Positions 11,124 through 23,547 of a stretch of 64,000 nucleotides of DNA are shown here, in pieces. The notes below the pieces were generated by a model that ran no database searches, had not been told where the DNA came from, and was given only the letters and a program-made list of their open reading frames with translations. Origin of the DNA: Vibrio kanaloae (lineage in GTDB: Bacteria; Pseudomonadota; Gammaproteobacteria; Enterobacterales; Vibrionaceae); NCBI RefSeq assembly GCF_024347535.1, contig NZ_AP025497.1, positions 1,116,001 to 1,180,000 on the forward strand. Reading direction: 5' to 3'. Positions within the stretch are counted from its first letter, which is position 1; each line of letters opens with the position of its first letter. Position numbers and translations under genes: made by a program.

Positions 11124-11534
11124 CTAGATTGCAAACTCTTCTAGAGATTTACCAGCATCTAGTTGCTCTTGGATAGCTGAAGGCGTACGGCCTTGACCTG
11201 TCCAAGTTTTCTCGTTGCCGTTTGCGTCTACGTATTTGTATTTCGCTGGGCGAGGAGCGCGTTTAGCTTTAGTTGTTTTAGATTTTGCTTCACCAGAAAG
11301 AGCTGCAATAAGATCGGCAACATCAATTCCGTCTTTTGCAATTTGTTCAGCGATAGCAGAAAGCTTAGCTTCTTGTTCTGCTTTAGCAGCACGTTCTTCA
11401 GCTTCAGATTCTTGACGCTCTTGTACAACAATAGTTAGCTTGTCTAGCGCTTCTTCAAGTTGCTCAAGAGTTAATTCACGTGAGAATGCACGAAGGCTGC
11501 GGATATTTAATAAAGTTTTTGTTAATTCAGACAT
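11124..11534 (-). CDS. hns: H-NS family nucleoid protein
   Basis: Xenogeneic silencer and nucleoid organiser. From the ATG at 11534 (GGGAA upstream) the product is 136 aa: an N-terminal helical oligomerisation region (about 1-65), a charged linker (80-95) and the C-terminal AT-hook-like domain with WTGQGRTP, QGR at residues 114-116. An upstream in-frame start adds 22 hydrophobic residues unlike the family. It lies between gsk and the lysine transporter, as in other vibrios, where this gene is called vicH. Confidence 0.95.
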   Translation of the reverse strand: MSELTKTLLNIRSLRAFSRELTLEQLEEALDKLTIVVQERQESEAEERAAKAEQEAKLSAIAEQIAKDGIDVADLIAALSGEAKSKTTKAKRAPRPAKYKYVDANGNEKTWTGQGRTPSAIQEQLDAGKSLEEFAI

Positions 11535-11889
11535 GATATTTCCCATCAAGGTAAACCAAATAATCCTGCTAATAATAAACAGAGCACAGGAATAAAACAA
11601 ATAGTATTTCTAGTAAAGGTTATTTAAATATAAAAGTGAGATGAATAGTTGAAAATGAAGAGATACATTCCTCTATTGAATTTCTAATAATCATTAGAGT
11701 ATCTAAAAATAGATATGTGACTTGTAGAGCAGCAACCTTATGTTGATTATTTTCTAGTATTACGTTACTAACAAAACCCTATTTTTCTCGGAATGATATG
11801 TTGCATTGTTGCTTTTGATGGGTACAATTGCGGCTACCTGATGCGATGCTTCAGTTAATTTATTGTTAAACTCTGGTTTCAATGGTTAA
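11535..11889. other. AT-rich control region of hns
   Basis: About 350 bases of very AT-rich DNA with no ORF. It must hold the hns promoter and the promoter for the riboswitch transcript. Such DNA is a natural target for H-NS autoregulation (inference). I see no specific site I can name. Confidence 0.5.
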
Positions 11890-12072
11890 TGATGTTATCG
11901 CACGTAGAGGTGCAATTATGAAGAGTAGTTATCGTTGGGGTGATGCCAATGAACGAGAATGAAAGGTGTAATTGCCGAAGTAAATTGTATATCTAAGCAA
12001 TTTGCTGGGGTTGTGCTCAATAGGTACAACACTGCCATAGTCTTAATTTTAAACTATGGAGCGCTACTGTAG
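11890..12072 (+). ncRNA. Lysine riboswitch (L-box)
   Basis: The conserved L-box blocks occur in order: GTAGAGGTGC (11913-11922 region), AAGAGTAGT, GGGGTGATGCC, GAATGAAAGGTG, TTGCCGAAG, TTGCTGGGGTTGT, ACAACACTGCCATAG, and the closing ATGGAGCGCTAC. These form the five-helix junction that binds lysine. Downstream, GAAGT-GTTC-ACTTC (12081-12094) and CTTGATA-AATCG-TATCAAG (12118-12136) are hairpins that may be the expression platform; the mechanism (termination or start blocking) is not obvious. It precedes a lysine transporter gene. Confidence 0.95.
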
Positions 12073-12186
12073 GGTTGGGTGAAGTGTTCACTTCCCTTTC
12101 GCTTAGTTCAACATGAGCTTGATAAATCGTATCAAGTTTATCTGCAGTAGATCTCTAGCCAAATAAAAAACTGGTTCTTGAAGATC

Positions 12187-13779
12187 ATGAATTTAATAGA
12201 TTTCGCAACATCACCTTTATCTTTGCTTCCTCCACTTGTGGCTTTAAGTCTTGCTATTGTTACCCGTCGTGTATTGGTTTCTTTGGGGGTTGGTATCGCT
12301 ATGGGGGCTATTTTACTTGCTGACTATTCAGTAGGGAACGCAGCTAGCTACGTGTTTACCAAAGCTTCAGGAGTTTTCATAGAAGATGGTGGTATTAATA
12401 CATGGAACATGAGTATTATTGCATTCCTAATTATTCTTGGAATGACAACTGCACTGTTAACACTGTCTGGCGGTACTCGTGCATTCGCCGAGTGGGCTCA
12501 ATCCCGTGTTAAGAGCAAACGTGGTTCAAAACTACTTGCTGCTTTCCTAGGTGTATTCATCTTTGTTGATGATTACTTCAATAGCTTAGCGGTAGGTGCT
12601 ATCTCTCGCCCTGTCACAGACCGTTTCTACGTATCGCGCGCTAAGCTTGCTTATATTCTTGATTCTACTGCGGCTCCAATGTGTGTGATCATGCCAGCTT
12701 CTAGCTGGGGTGCGTACATCATTACTATTATTGGTGGCATCTTAGTAACACACGGTGTGACAGAGTATTCTGCGCTGGGTGCTTACGTTCGTCTTATTCC
12801 AATGAACTTCTATGCGGTATTTGCACTTCTTATGGTGTTTGCCGTTGCATGGTTCGGCTTAGACGTAGGTAAAATGCGTGAACATGAAATTGAAGCATCT
12901 CAAGGCCGCGGTTTTGACGGAGACAACGATCAAAAGCAAGCTCACGATCTAAACGAAGAGCTAGATATTAAAGAAAGCGATAATGGTTCTGTATCTGATC
13001 TAGTGATGCCAATCGTATCGTTAATTGTAGCGACCGTTGCCGCAATGCTGTACACAGGCGGCCAATCGCTGGCTGCTGATGGCCAAGCATTCAACCTTCT
13101 AGGTGCATTCGAAAACACTGATGTAGGTAAGTCTCTTGTTTATGGTGGTATTATTGGCCTGTTGTTTGCGTTAGCAACCGTGTTCAAGCAGAAGCTATCG
13201 ATGTCTGACATTGCAAGAACGATGTGGATTGGTGCAAGCTCAATGTTTGGCGCTATCTTGATTCTTGTGTTTGCATGGACAATCGGTTCTGTAATCGGCG
13301 ACATGAAAACAGGTTCGTACTTATCATCTCTAGCGACGGGCAACATCGACTACCACTGGCTACCTGTTATCCTGTTTCTTCTTGCTGGCCTGATGGCATT
13401 CTCAACAGGTACCTCTTGGGGTACGTTCGGTATCATGTTACCTATCGCGGGTGATATGTCTGCAGCATCTGATATCGCGCTAATTCTGCCGATGCTCAGT
13501 GCGGTTCTGGCTGGTTCTGTATTTGGTGACCATTGTTCTCCAATCTCAGATACAACGATTCTTTCTTCGACAGGGGCTCGTTGTAACCATATTGATCACG
13601 TTGCAACTCAGCTTCCTTACGCATTGTCTGTGGCATTCGTGTCGTGTATCGGTTTCATTACCCTAGGTATGACTGCATCGATTGCTATTGCATTTAGCTC
13701 TGCATCTCTAGCATTTGTTTCTGTATGTTTTGTATTAGCTTATTTCTCTCGTAGTAAAATGGCGAAGTGCAAAAGCTAA
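12187..13779 (+). CDS. lysW: NhaC-family transporter, predicted lysine transporter LysW
   Basis: 530-aa polytopic inner-membrane protein of the Na+/H+ antiporter NhaC superfamily, with about 11-12 hydrophobic segments and a charged loop near residues 240-275. LysW-type members of this superfamily, preceded by lysine riboswitches, have been predicted to import lysine. The riboswitch directly upstream makes that assignment much better than a pure Na+/H+ antiporter. A TTG at 12178 could also start it; I prefer the ATG at 12187. Monocistronic, ending at a strong terminator. Confidence 0.85.
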   Translation: MNLIDFATSPLSLLPPLVALSLAIVTRRVLVSLGVGIAMGAILLADYSVGNAASYVFTKASGVFIEDGGINTWNMSIIAFLIILGMTTALLTLSGGTRAFAEWAQSRVKSKRGSKLLAAFLGVFIFVDDYFNSLAVGAISRPVTDRFYVSRAKLAYILDSTAAPMCVIMPASSWGAYIITIIGGILVTHGVTEYSALGAYVRLIPMNFYAVFALLMVFAVAWFGLDVGKMREHEIEASQGRGFDGDNDQKQAHDLNEELDIKESDNGSVSDLVMPIVSLIVATVAAMLYTGGQSLAADGQAFNLLGAFENTDVGKSLVYGGIIGLLFALATVFKQKLSMSDIARTMWIGASSMFGAILILVFAWTIGSVIGDMKTGSYLSSLATGNIDYHWLPVILFLLAGLMAFSTGTSWGTFGIMLPIAGDMSAASDIALILPMLSAVLAGSVFGDHCSPISDTTILSSTGARCNHIDHVATQLPYALSVAFVSCIGFITLGMTASIAIAFSSASLAFVSVCFVLAYFSRSKMAKCKS

Positions 13780-13800
13780 TCTGCACTTGATTTAATAATG

Positions 13801-13827
13801 AAAAGGGAGACTGTCGTTTCCCTTTTT
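13801..13827 (+). terminator. Terminator of lysW
   Basis: AAAAGGGA-GACTGTCGT-TTCCCTTTTTT, 21 bases after the stop. Confidence 0.88.
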
Positions 13828-13945
13828 TGTGCCTGCTGAATGAATTTGAAATTTAGTGAAAAAAGTTAAAATTAATAGTTGAAAAAGGATGTCAGCTTAG
13901 TTAGTGTGGATACAAGTCAGCAAACAACCTAAGAGCCGATTAAGT

Positions 13946-13993
13946 ATGCGTAAATTAGTAATGAACATTCATCACCATCATCACCCTATCTAG
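13946..13993 (+). CDS. hisL: his operon leader peptide
   Basis: 15-codon peptide MRKLVMNIHHHHHPI with five consecutive His codons (13970-13984), ending in TAG. Ribosome stalling at these codons when charged His-tRNA is scarce controls the downstream attenuator. Too short for normal gene finding but unmistakable from position and content. Confidence 0.95.
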   Translation: MRKLVMNIHHHHHPI

Positions 13994-14017
13994 TCTTTCG
14001 GGGAGATTTACGTATAC

Positions 14018-14101
14018 CCGGGAGCAAGAATTCTCCCGGAGGTTAAGTCAGAAAATTTAGATTTAAACCCTCGGGACGACAAAGTCTTCCGAGGGTTTTT
14101 T
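14018..14101 (+). promoter_or_regulatory. his attenuator (competing hairpins and terminator)
   Basis: First hairpin CCGGGAG-N8-CTCCCGG (14018-14039), then the terminator AAACCCTCGG-N14-CCGAGGGTTTTTT (14065-14101). Together with the His-rich leader peptide this is a classical transcription attenuator; antiterminator pairing between the two is inferred. Confidence 0.92.
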
Positions 14102-14157
14102 AGTTTTAGCGCTTTTAAATAATCAATAAATTCAAATATTTGCACAGGGATACAGCA

Positions 14158-15054
14158 ATGCAGACACAACGCCTAAGAATCGCAATACAAAAGAAAGGTC
14201 GCTTAAGTAAAGAGTGCCAAGAGCTACTAAAAAAATGTGGTGTTAAATTTAACATCATGGGTGAGCGCTTAGTGGTTCACTCACTAAATATGCCAATCGA
14301 CTTGTTGCTTGTTCGTGATGACGACATACCAGGTCTTATCATGGACGGTGTGGTTGATTTAGGCTTCATTGGTGAAAACGAACTAGAAGAAGTTCGTCTA
14401 GACCGTGTTGCTCTAAAAGAGCCATCAGAGTTTCGCACACTACGTCGTTTAGATTTCGGTGATTGCCGTCTTTCTATCGCTATCAATAAAGACGAAGAAT
14501 ACAACGGCCCACAAGATCTCGCGGGCAAGCGTATTGCGACCACTTACCCACACCTGCTTAAAGCCTACATGGACGATCAGGGTGTTGAATTCAGCACTTG
14601 TATGCTAACAGGCTCGGTTGAAGTTGCTCCTCGCGCAGGTTTAGCTGACGCTATCGCCGATTTAGTTTCTACTGGCGCAACGCTAGAAGCGAATGGCCTA
14701 AAAGAAGCAGAGGCTATCTTCCAATCTAAAGCAACACTGATTCAACGTGTTGGTGATTTCGACGCAGACAAAACCGCATTGATTGAAAAACTACTGACTC
14801 GTATGCAGGGTGTTCAGCAAGCGAAAGAGTCGAAGTACATCATGCTTCACGCACCAACGTCTCAACTAGAGCAAATTAAAGCGCTATTGCCTGGGGCTGA
14901 AGATCCTACTGTTCTTCCTCTATCTACAGACAAAGACAAAGTTGCCGTTCACCTAGTCAGTACTGAGAACTTGTTCTGGGAAACTATGGAACAGCTTAAA
15001 GAGTTGGGTGCAAGCTCGATTCTAGTATTACCAATCGAAAAAATGATGGGGTAG
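14158..15054 (+). CDS. hisG: ATP phosphoribosyltransferase, long form
   Basis: First enzyme of histidine synthesis, joining ATP and PRPP, and feedback inhibited by histidine. 298 aa, i.e. the long HisG form with a C-terminal regulatory ACT-like domain, so no HisZ partner is needed. The start [17 protein letters not shown] fits; an in-frame ATG at 14140 adds six residues. The PRPP-site-like stretch [15 protein letters not shown] is present near residue 175. First structural gene after the attenuator. Confidence 0.96.
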   Translation: MQTQRLRIAIQKKGRLSKECQELLKKCGVKFNIMGERLVVHSLNMPIDLLLVRDDDIPGLIMDGVVDLGFIGENELEEVRLDRVALKEPSEFRTLRRLDFGDCRLSIAINKDEEYNGPQDLAGKRIATTYPHLLKAYMDDQGVEFSTCMLTGSVEVAPRAGLADAIADLVSTGATLEANGLKEAEAIFQSKATLIQRVGDFDADKTALIEKLLTRMQGVQQAKESKYIMLHAPTSQLEQIKALLPGAEDPTVLPLSTDKDKVAVHLVSTENLFWETMEQLKELGASSILVLPIEKMMG

Positions 15055-15059
15055 TGATG

Positions 15060-16355
15060 ATGAGAACCGTTGTTTGGCAATCTTTAAGTGAATCACAGCA
15101 AGACTCGGTATTAGAGCGTCCAGCTATTACTGAAGGTGCAAACATCACAGCGACTGTTTCTGATGTTATTGCAAAAGTACGAAATGAAGGTGATGCCGCG
15201 CTTAGAGAGCTGACTGCAAAGTTTGATGGTGTGACTCCAGAATCGATTCGAGTTAGCTCGGGTGAGATCGAAGAGGCGTGTGCTCGTCTAACACCAGAAA
15301 TGAAGCAAGCGCTAGAACAAGCTTATAGCAATATTGCGAAGTTCCACGAAGCTCAAAAGCCACAGCCTATTAAGGTTGAGACACAGCCTGGTGTTGTATG
15401 TGAGCAGGTGACGCGTGCAATTAATACTGTTGGCCTTTATATTCCAGGTGGCAGTGCACCACTTCCTTCAACGGTTCTTATGCTAGGTGTACCCGCTCAA
15501 ATTGCAGGTTGCCGCAAAGTTGTACTTTGTTCGCCTCCGCCAATCGCTGATGAAATATTGTACGTTGCTAAGCTTTGTAAAATCGACGAAGTTTACAATG
15601 TCGGTGGTGGTCAAGCCGTTGCTGCAATGGCTTACGGTACTGAGAGTGTTGCTAAAGTTGATAAGATTTTCGGCCCAGGTAATGCCTACGTAACGGAAGC
15701 GAAGCGTCAAGTGAGTAATGATTTTCGTGGTGCGGCGATTGATATGCCTGCCGGTCCATCAGAAGTGTTAGTGATTGCCGATGAAACCGCTGATGCAGAC
15801 TTTATTGCTGCGGATCTATTGAGCCAAGCGGAACATGGTCCTGATTCTCAGGTTGTCCTGGTAACACCATCTCCAGTGGTTGCAGACCAAGTAACGGATG
15901 CGGTGCAGAAACAACTGAAAGAGTTGTCTCGCGCTAATATCGCTCAGCAAGCCTTGGCATCTAGCTTGATTATCATCTCAGAATCAATCACTCAAGCTAT
16001 CGCAATTTCGAACTTCTACGGGCCTGAGCACTTGATTGTTCAGACCAAGAACCCACGTGAATTGCTGCCATTGTTGGATAACGCGGGTTCTATCTTCCTG
16101 GGTGACTGGTCTCCGGAATCTGCAGGTGATTATGCATCTGGCACAAACCACGTACTACCGACTTACGGTTACACCAAAACGTATTCGAGCTTAGGTTTAG
16201 CGGATTTCTCTAAACGTATGACAGTACAAGAACTAACAGCCGATGGCTTGAAAGGCTTAGCACCAACAGTCGTGACGATGGCTGAAGCCGAAGGTTTGGA
16301 TGCTCACAAGCGTGCTGTGACTATCCGAGTTGAAAAATTAAATAAAGAGAATTAA
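15060..16355 (+). CDS. hisD: Histidinol dehydrogenase
   Basis: Zinc, NAD-dependent double oxidation of histidinol to histidine. About 431 aa, starting [18 protein letters not shown] 15054, ATG 15057 and ATG 15060 are all in frame; 15060 fits relatives best. Diagnostic stretches are [30 protein letters not shown] and [11 protein letters not shown], plus the zinc-site region AEHGPDSQ. It starts just after the hisG stop. Confidence 0.95.
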   Translation: MRTVVWQSLSESQQDSVLERPAITEGANITATVSDVIAKVRNEGDAALRELTAKFDGVTPESIRVSSGEIEEACARLTPEMKQALEQAYSNIAKFHEAQKPQPIKVETQPGVVCEQVTRAINTVGLYIPGGSAPLPSTVLMLGVPAQIAGCRKVVLCSPPPIADEILYVAKLCKIDEVYNVGGGQAVAAMAYGTESVAKVDKIFGPGNAYVTEAKRQVSNDFRGAAIDMPAGPSEVLVIADETADADFIAADLLSQAEHGPDSQVVLVTPSPVVADQVTDAVQKQLKELSRANIAQQALASSLIIISESITQAIAISNFYGPEHLIVQTKNPRELLPLLDNAGSIFLGDWSPESAGDYASGTNHVLPTYGYTKTYSSLGLADFSKRMTVQELTADGLKGLAPTVVTMAEAEGLDAHKRAVTIRVEKLNKEN

Positions 16356-17405
<1,050 letters not shown>

Positions 17406-17430
17406 CGAACGCTTACCAGTAATCACATTG

Positions 17431-17503
17431 GTCAGTTGTGTTTAATCAACATGACTGGCAAATGAATCAGACATTTGGGCTAGCGGTTGATTTTAGCTAG
17501 GCC
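17431..17503 (+). other. Two hairpins in the hisC-hisB gap
   Basis: GTCAGTTG (17431-17438) pairs with CAAC-A-TGAC (17447-17455), and CTAGC (17480-17484) pairs with GCTAG (17496-17500), extendable through GG/CC with a bulge. No T run follows either, so they are not simple terminators. They may mark RNA processing or tune hisB translation (inference). Confidence 0.45.
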
Positions 17504-17532
17504 ACCAGATTTAAAATTAAAAGGAAGTTCAA

Positions 17533-18621
17533 GTGAGTAAACAACAGAAAATACTTTTTATAGACCGTGATGGCACCTTAATTGTTGAGCCGCCAGTCGA
17601 TTTTCAAGTAGACCGTTTAGACAAACTAAAATTCGAACCGCTCGTGATTCCTAGCTTGTTAGCGTTGCAAGATGCAGGCTACCGCTTAGTGATGGTCACT
17701 AACCAAGATGGTCTAGGTACCGATAGCTACCCACAAGAAGATTTCGATGCACCACACAATATGATGATGGAGTTCTTCGAATCTCAAGGCGTTAAGTTTG
17801 ACGATGTTCTTATTTGCCCTCACTTTGATGAAGACAACTGTTCTTGCCGCAAGCCTAAGTTGGGTATGGTTAAAGAGTACCTACAGGGCGGTAAAGTAGA
17901 CTTCCAAAAGTCAGCCGTGATTGGTGACCGAGTGACAGATCTTCAACTTGCTGAGAACATGGCAATTCGCGGTATTCAATATGGCCCGGATGCAGAAACG
18001 GAAGGCACGCTTAACTGGCCACAAATCGTTAAAGATCTAACGGTTAACGCTCGTGTTGCTGAAGTAGTTCGTACCACTAAAGAAACCGATATCAAGGTGG
18101 CAGTAAACCTTGATGAAACTGGTGGCAACAAGATCGATACGGGCATGGGCTTTTTTGATCACATGCTTGATCAAATCGCTACCCATGGCGGTTTCCAAAT
18201 GAACCTAACTGTGAAGGGTGACCTACATATTGATGATCACCACACTGTGGAAGACACCGCACTTGCATTAGGCCAAGCACTTAAAGATGCGTTAGGTGAA
18301 AAGCGTGGCATTGGCCGTTTCGGTTTCAGCCTACCAATGGATGAATGTTTGGCTCAGTGTGCGTTAGACCTATCTGGTCGTCCGTACCTAAAATTTGATG
18401 CTAAGTTTAGCCGCGAGCAAGTGGGTGATCTTTCAACTGAGATGGTGGTTCACTTCTTCCGTTCTCTAACCGATACACTGGCTTGTACGTTACACCTTTC
18501 TTCTAATGGCAATAATGATCACCACATCATTGAGAGCCTATTTAAAGCGTTTGGTCGTACTCTTCGCCAAGCAATTAAAGTTGAAGGTAACGAGTTGCCA
18601 AGCAGCAAAGGCGTTCTGTAA
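17533..18621 (+). CDS. hisB: Bifunctional histidinol-phosphatase / imidazoleglycerol-phosphate dehydratase
   Basis: Two-domain enzyme of 362 aa. The N-terminal HAD phosphatase has DRDGT (D11, D13), and a cysteine/histidine zinc cluster near [11 protein letters not shown]. The C-terminal dehydratase has the metal-binding HHTVED motif and a second HH around HHIIES. GTG start with AAGGAAG upstream (17521-17527). Catalyses the sixth and eighth steps of the pathway. Confidence 0.96.
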   Translation: MSKQQKILFIDRDGTLIVEPPVDFQVDRLDKLKFEPLVIPSLLALQDAGYRLVMVTNQDGLGTDSYPQEDFDAPHNMMMEFFESQGVKFDDVLICPHFDEDNCSCRKPKLGMVKEYLQGGKVDFQKSAVIGDRVTDLQLAENMAIRGIQYGPDAETEGTLNWPQIVKDLTVNARVAEVVRTTKETDIKVAVNLDETGGNKIDTGMGFFDHMLDQIATHGGFQMNLTVKGDLHIDDHHTVEDTALALGQALKDALGEKRGIGRFGFSLPMDECLAQCALDLSGRPYLKFDAKFSREQVGDLSTEMVVHFFRSLTDTLACTLHLSSNGNNDHHIIESLFKAFGRTLRQAIKVEGNELPSSKGVL

Positions 18622-18645
18622 GGCTAACGTTAGCAAGGAAAAACA

Positions 18646-19260
18646 ATGAAAGATCAAAAAATTGTCATTATTGATACTGGTTGTGCCAACGTTTCTTCGG
18701 TGAAATTTGCCATTGAGCGTTTAGGCTATACAGTTGAAATTTCAAAAGAACCAGAAGTGGTACTTGCCGCCGACAAGCTATTCCTACCCGGAGTCGGAAC
18801 TGCAAGTGAGGCAATGAAGAACCTACAAGAGCGCGACCTTGTTTCTCTTGTGAAGCAAGTGGAGAAGCCTCTACTAGGTATCTGTTTAGGTATGCAGCTG
18901 TTAGGCAAATTATCTCAAGAAAAAGGCCAAAAAGCCGACGAAATAGTTGAATGTTTAGGCTTGTGTGATGGTGAAGTTCGTTTACTTGAAACGGGCGACT
19001 TGCCATTACCACACATGGGTTGGAACACCGTCACCGCAGCACCTAATCACCCTCTATTTAAAGACATTGAAGAAGGCGAATACTTCTACTTTGTTCATAG
19101 CTTCGCAATGCCTGTGGGCGACTACACAATCGCACAATGTGATTACGGTAATCCGTTCACTGCGGCGGTTCAAAGTGGCAATTATTATGGTGTTCAGTTC
19201 CACCCAGAACGATCTTCGAAAGCTGGCTCTAAGCTGATTCAGAACTTCTTGGAATTGTAA
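18646..19260 (+). CDS. hisH: Imidazole glycerol phosphate synthase, glutaminase subunit
   Basis: Class I amidotransferase supplying ammonia to HisF. 204 aa with the triad: C80 in GICLGMQ, and H186 and E188 in VQFHPERS. Works as a HisHF complex; hisA and hisF follow downstream. Confidence 0.96.
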   Translation: MKDQKIVIIDTGCANVSSVKFAIERLGYTVEISKEPEVVLAADKLFLPGVGTASEAMKNLQERDLVSLVKQVEKPLLGICLGMQLLGKLSQEKGQKADEIVECLGLCDGEVRLLETGDLPLPHMGWNTVTAAPNHPLFKDIEEGEYFYFVHSFAMPVGDYTIAQCDYGNPFTAAVQSGNYYGVQFHPERSSKAGSKLIQNFLEL

Positions 19261-19303
19261 TAAGGATTAGGCAGCGGCTAACGTTGCCCTATAAGGAATG
19301 TAA

Positions 19304-20792
<1,489 letters not shown>

Positions 20793-20796
<4 letters not shown>

Positions 20797-21443
20797 GTTT
20801 TGAAACCGCAAGCTTATCAAAAACAACAGTAGGCGCATTGTCAGAGCGTATTAACTGGGAAAAAGTCGATGGCTTAGTGCCAGCCATTGTTCAAGATTAC
20901 CAATCTAGCCAAGTGTTAATGATGGGATACATGAACCCAGCAGCACTGGAGAAAACCGGTGAAACGGGACACGTTACTTTCTTCTCTCGTACTAAAGAGC
21001 GTTTGTGGACCAAAGGCGAAACGTCTGGCAACGTGTTAAAGCTGCAAAATATTGCCTTGGACTGTGACAATGACACCTTGCTGGTCAAGGTTAATCCCAT
21101 TGGCCCAACGTGTCATACTGGTACAACAACATGTTGGGATGTAGATAAACAAGAAGAATCTCAGATGGTGTGGCTTCATCAGCTTGAGCAGCTACTGGCT
21201 GCCCGCAAGGACGCAGACCCTGAGTCTTCTTATACTGCCAGTCTATATGCCCGTGGCACCAAGCGTATTTCGCAAAAAGTGGGTGAAGAAGGCGTTGAAG
21301 TCGCGCTTGCGGCGACGTCGGGCGATAAGGCGGAATTAGTGTGTGAATCAGCAGATTTGATTTACCACCTGCTTGTATTGCTACAAGACCAAGGTCTATC
21401 TATGGATGACGTTATCAACAAGCTGAAAGAGCGCCATAAGTAA
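20793..21443 (+). CDS. hisI: Phosphoribosyl-AMP cyclohydrolase / phosphoribosyl-ATP pyrophosphatase
   Basis: Fused bifunctional HisIE, 216 aa. The N-terminal cyclohydrolase domain carries [13 protein letters not shown] and a cysteine-rich CHTGTTTCW zinc site. The C-terminal pyrophosphatase domain carries [13 protein letters not shown]. It catalyses steps two and three. Last gene of the his operon, followed by a strong terminator. Confidence 0.96.
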
Positions 21444-21481
21444 GCTCTCTTTAGAGTCATAGAACTGCCTAGAAGGCAGAC

Positions 21482-21518
21482 AAAAGCCCCGTAGACAGCC
21501 ATGTTTACGGGGCTTTTT
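21482..21518 (+). terminator. Terminator of the his operon
   Basis: AAAAGCCCCGTA-N11-TTACGGGGCTTTTT, about 40 bases after hisI. Confidence 0.9.
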
Positions 21519-21590
21519 AGCTGGCCTTTCCGAGGAGCCTTAGTGACTTAAAGGATCTCATTCAGTGCTTTGTTACCTTAAACGTTGGTC

Positions 21591-22103
21591 TTACCCGCAG
21601 CACTTTTTATACTTTTTTCCACTGCCACAGATACAAGGGTCATTGCGACCGATCTTAAAGCTCTCCACCGTTTGATTTAAGCGAGGATCTACCTCCGGCT
21701 GCGTGGTTTCTTCCTGTTCGGGGAAGGTGCCATCAATGTAGTACCAAAGACCGCCTTCACGAACGAAACGTGATCGCTCTTGCATACAAAATTGTGAATC
21801 GCCGTCGTTGAAGTAAGCTTTAAACTCAACGAAACCTTCGTTCTCGTGTGAACCTGCAGCAGTATTGATGACTTCTAAGCCCGCCCAACCACTGTTGATA
21901 GATTCGGCAATGCCTTCTCTTTGTGCTTCTGCATTACAGCTAGGGTGGTAGGTAGCAACGACATAATCAACCAAACCCAACACGTGCGCTGAATAACGAG
22001 AGCGCATTAGTTGCTCGGGTGTTTCAATATTTTTGTGGTCAAGGTGTGCCGATTCACAGCACTGTTGGTAAGTGTTTTGGCTACCGCATGGGCATAAAGA
22101 CAT
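21591..22103 (-). CDS. ychJ: YchJ family SEC-C protein (UPF0225)
   Basis: 170 aa with cysteine-rich SEC-C zinc-binding motifs at both ends: [13 protein letters not shown] at residues 4-16 and [14 protein letters not shown] at the C-terminus. The middle is an NTF2-like fold segment ([20 protein letters not shown]). The family is widespread and its role unknown; the SEC-C motif resembles the SecB/ribosome-binding tail of SecA. Single gene converging on the his operon. Confidence 0.9.
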   Translation of the reverse strand: MSLCPCGSQNTYQQCCESAHLDHKNIETPEQLMRSRYSAHVLGLVDYVVATYHPSCNAEAQREGIAESINSGWAGLEVINTAAGSHENEGFVEFKAYFNDGDSQFCMQERSRFVREGGLWYYIDGTFPEQEETTQPEVDPRLNQTVESFKIGRNDPCICGSGKKYKKCCG

Positions 22104-22218
22104 AGTCTGGTCCTGTAAAAATGGCCTCTAGTAAGAGGCCATAAATGAATGCGTTGAAGTTTAACAAGAAATGACTACTCACCAAAGTTTAGTTTCTATC
22201 GAAGCAGTTGTGAGGCGA

Positions 22219-23436
22219 CTATTTTAATGGAGGTGATAACAGTTCTTGAGCCCAAGTTGTGGCTTCATCATAAGCTTGGCCGAGTTGAGTTTCACTTAAG
22301 TTAAGCAGTTTCCGAATACGCGTTGCTTCGTCCCACTCAGCCTGCTCATAAGCGATGACCATTGCCATGATCGCTCCTAACACGCCTTTTCTTTGTATCA
22401 AAGCCTGCTTGATCTCTTCATCAATGGGGACTGAGTCCAAAACGTGCTTCAACGGTTGGTCAAATAGTGAATCGAGTAGGGAGAACATACCAGTCAAAAA
22501 GGCTTGTCCGGGTTCGACTTTTACATTCATCTTTTCTACCAATAGTTCACACTGACGAGCACGCAGTACTGCTAAACCATAAAGTGAGTCTGGTTTATCT
22601 TCTTTCGCTGATGCAATCGCCACAAGTGAGACAAACTTCCGCAGCTTTTGTTCTCCAAGAAAAATAAGCGCTTGTCGGAATGAACGAATCATCGTTGCTG
22701 AACCGCCGGCGGAGTTCACGTAGGTGAGTAGCTTATAAGAAAGTGTCACATCCAAGGTTATCAAGCGTTCTACTTCACTAAAATCAATGGGGTCATGAGC
22801 TATTTCTTTTAACAACTGAACGATAGTTAAAAAGGCAGGATTTAGAGCTCGAGTTTGAATCATTTCTGGTTTACTAAAGAAATAACCTTGAAAATAGGTA
22901 AAGCCTGCTTGATTCGCCTCTTGATACTCATCGTAAGTCTCGACTTTTTCAGCAAGAAACTTGATATTCAACCCTTTTAGCGAGGTCATGAACATCGAAG
23001 CTTTCTCAATTGAGATCTGGCGGATATCAAATTTGATAATCGATATGTAGGGTAAGAAACGCTTCCAAGCTTTGCTTGGCACAAAATCATCTAATGCGAT
23101 GGTGTAGCCCGCATCATAGATAGTCTTGATTGCTTCAAGTAATTCGTCTGTTGGTTCGCAGTCTTCAAGCACCTCTACAACGAGGCTTTCTTTGGGGAAC
23201 AAAGTAGGAACTAAGTTAATCAAGCTTGCATAAGGAAAGTTAACGAACCCAAGCCTATCACCCAGTGTATTGTAGTGAGTTGACAAGAAGTGATCTGAAA
23301 GTAAACGACTAGTAGCGAGCTCCGGTTCTACTTCAGGGAAAGTGTTCTTAGGACCATCCCTGAATAGCAACTCGTAACCTATGGTTTTTTTGTCTGTGTC
23401 GAGTATTGGTTGACGTGCTACATATGAATATTTCAA
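22219..23436 (-). CDS. EAL-HDOD domain protein
   Basis: 405 aa, cytosolic. Residues about 1-200 form an EAL-type cyclic-di-GMP phosphodiesterase domain: YELLFRD in place of EALLR, then FVNFPYASL, ALDDFVPSKAW in place of DDFGxG, IIKFDIRQI and AEKVETYDEY. Residues about 205-400 form an HDOD domain. The DDFG-to-DDFV change and the altered EAL triplet suggest weak or no phosphodiesterase activity, as in several EAL-HDOD proteins that act as binding or partner modules. Single gene. Confidence 0.88.
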   Translation of the reverse strand: MKYSYVARQPILDTDKKTIGYELLFRDGPKNTFPEVEPELATSRLLSDHFLSTHYNTLGDRLGFVNFPYASLINLVPTLFPKESLVVEVLEDCEPTDELLEAIKTIYDAGYTIALDDFVPSKAWKRFLPYISIIKFDIRQISIEKASMFMTSLKGLNIKFLAEKVETYDEYQEANQAGFTYFQGYFFSKPEMIQTRALNPAFLTIVQLLKEIAHDPIDFSEVERLITLDVTLSYKLLTYVNSAGGSATMIRSFRQALIFLGEQKLRKFVSLVAIASAKEDKPDSLYGLAVLRARQCELLVEKMNVKVEPGQAFLTGMFSLLDSLFDQPLKHVLDSVPIDEEIKQALIQRKGVLGAIMAMVIAYEQAEWDEATRIRKLLNLSETQLGQAYDEATTWAQELLSPPLK

Positions 23437-23547
23437 CTTGGTACTGTGTTCGGTTTATTTCTGATAGAGAAATGATAGCTAATTCGGTAGAAATTACCAT
23501 CTACAATCTTAGAAAGTCTGATCGATAATTATAATCAAAGTAAAAGT

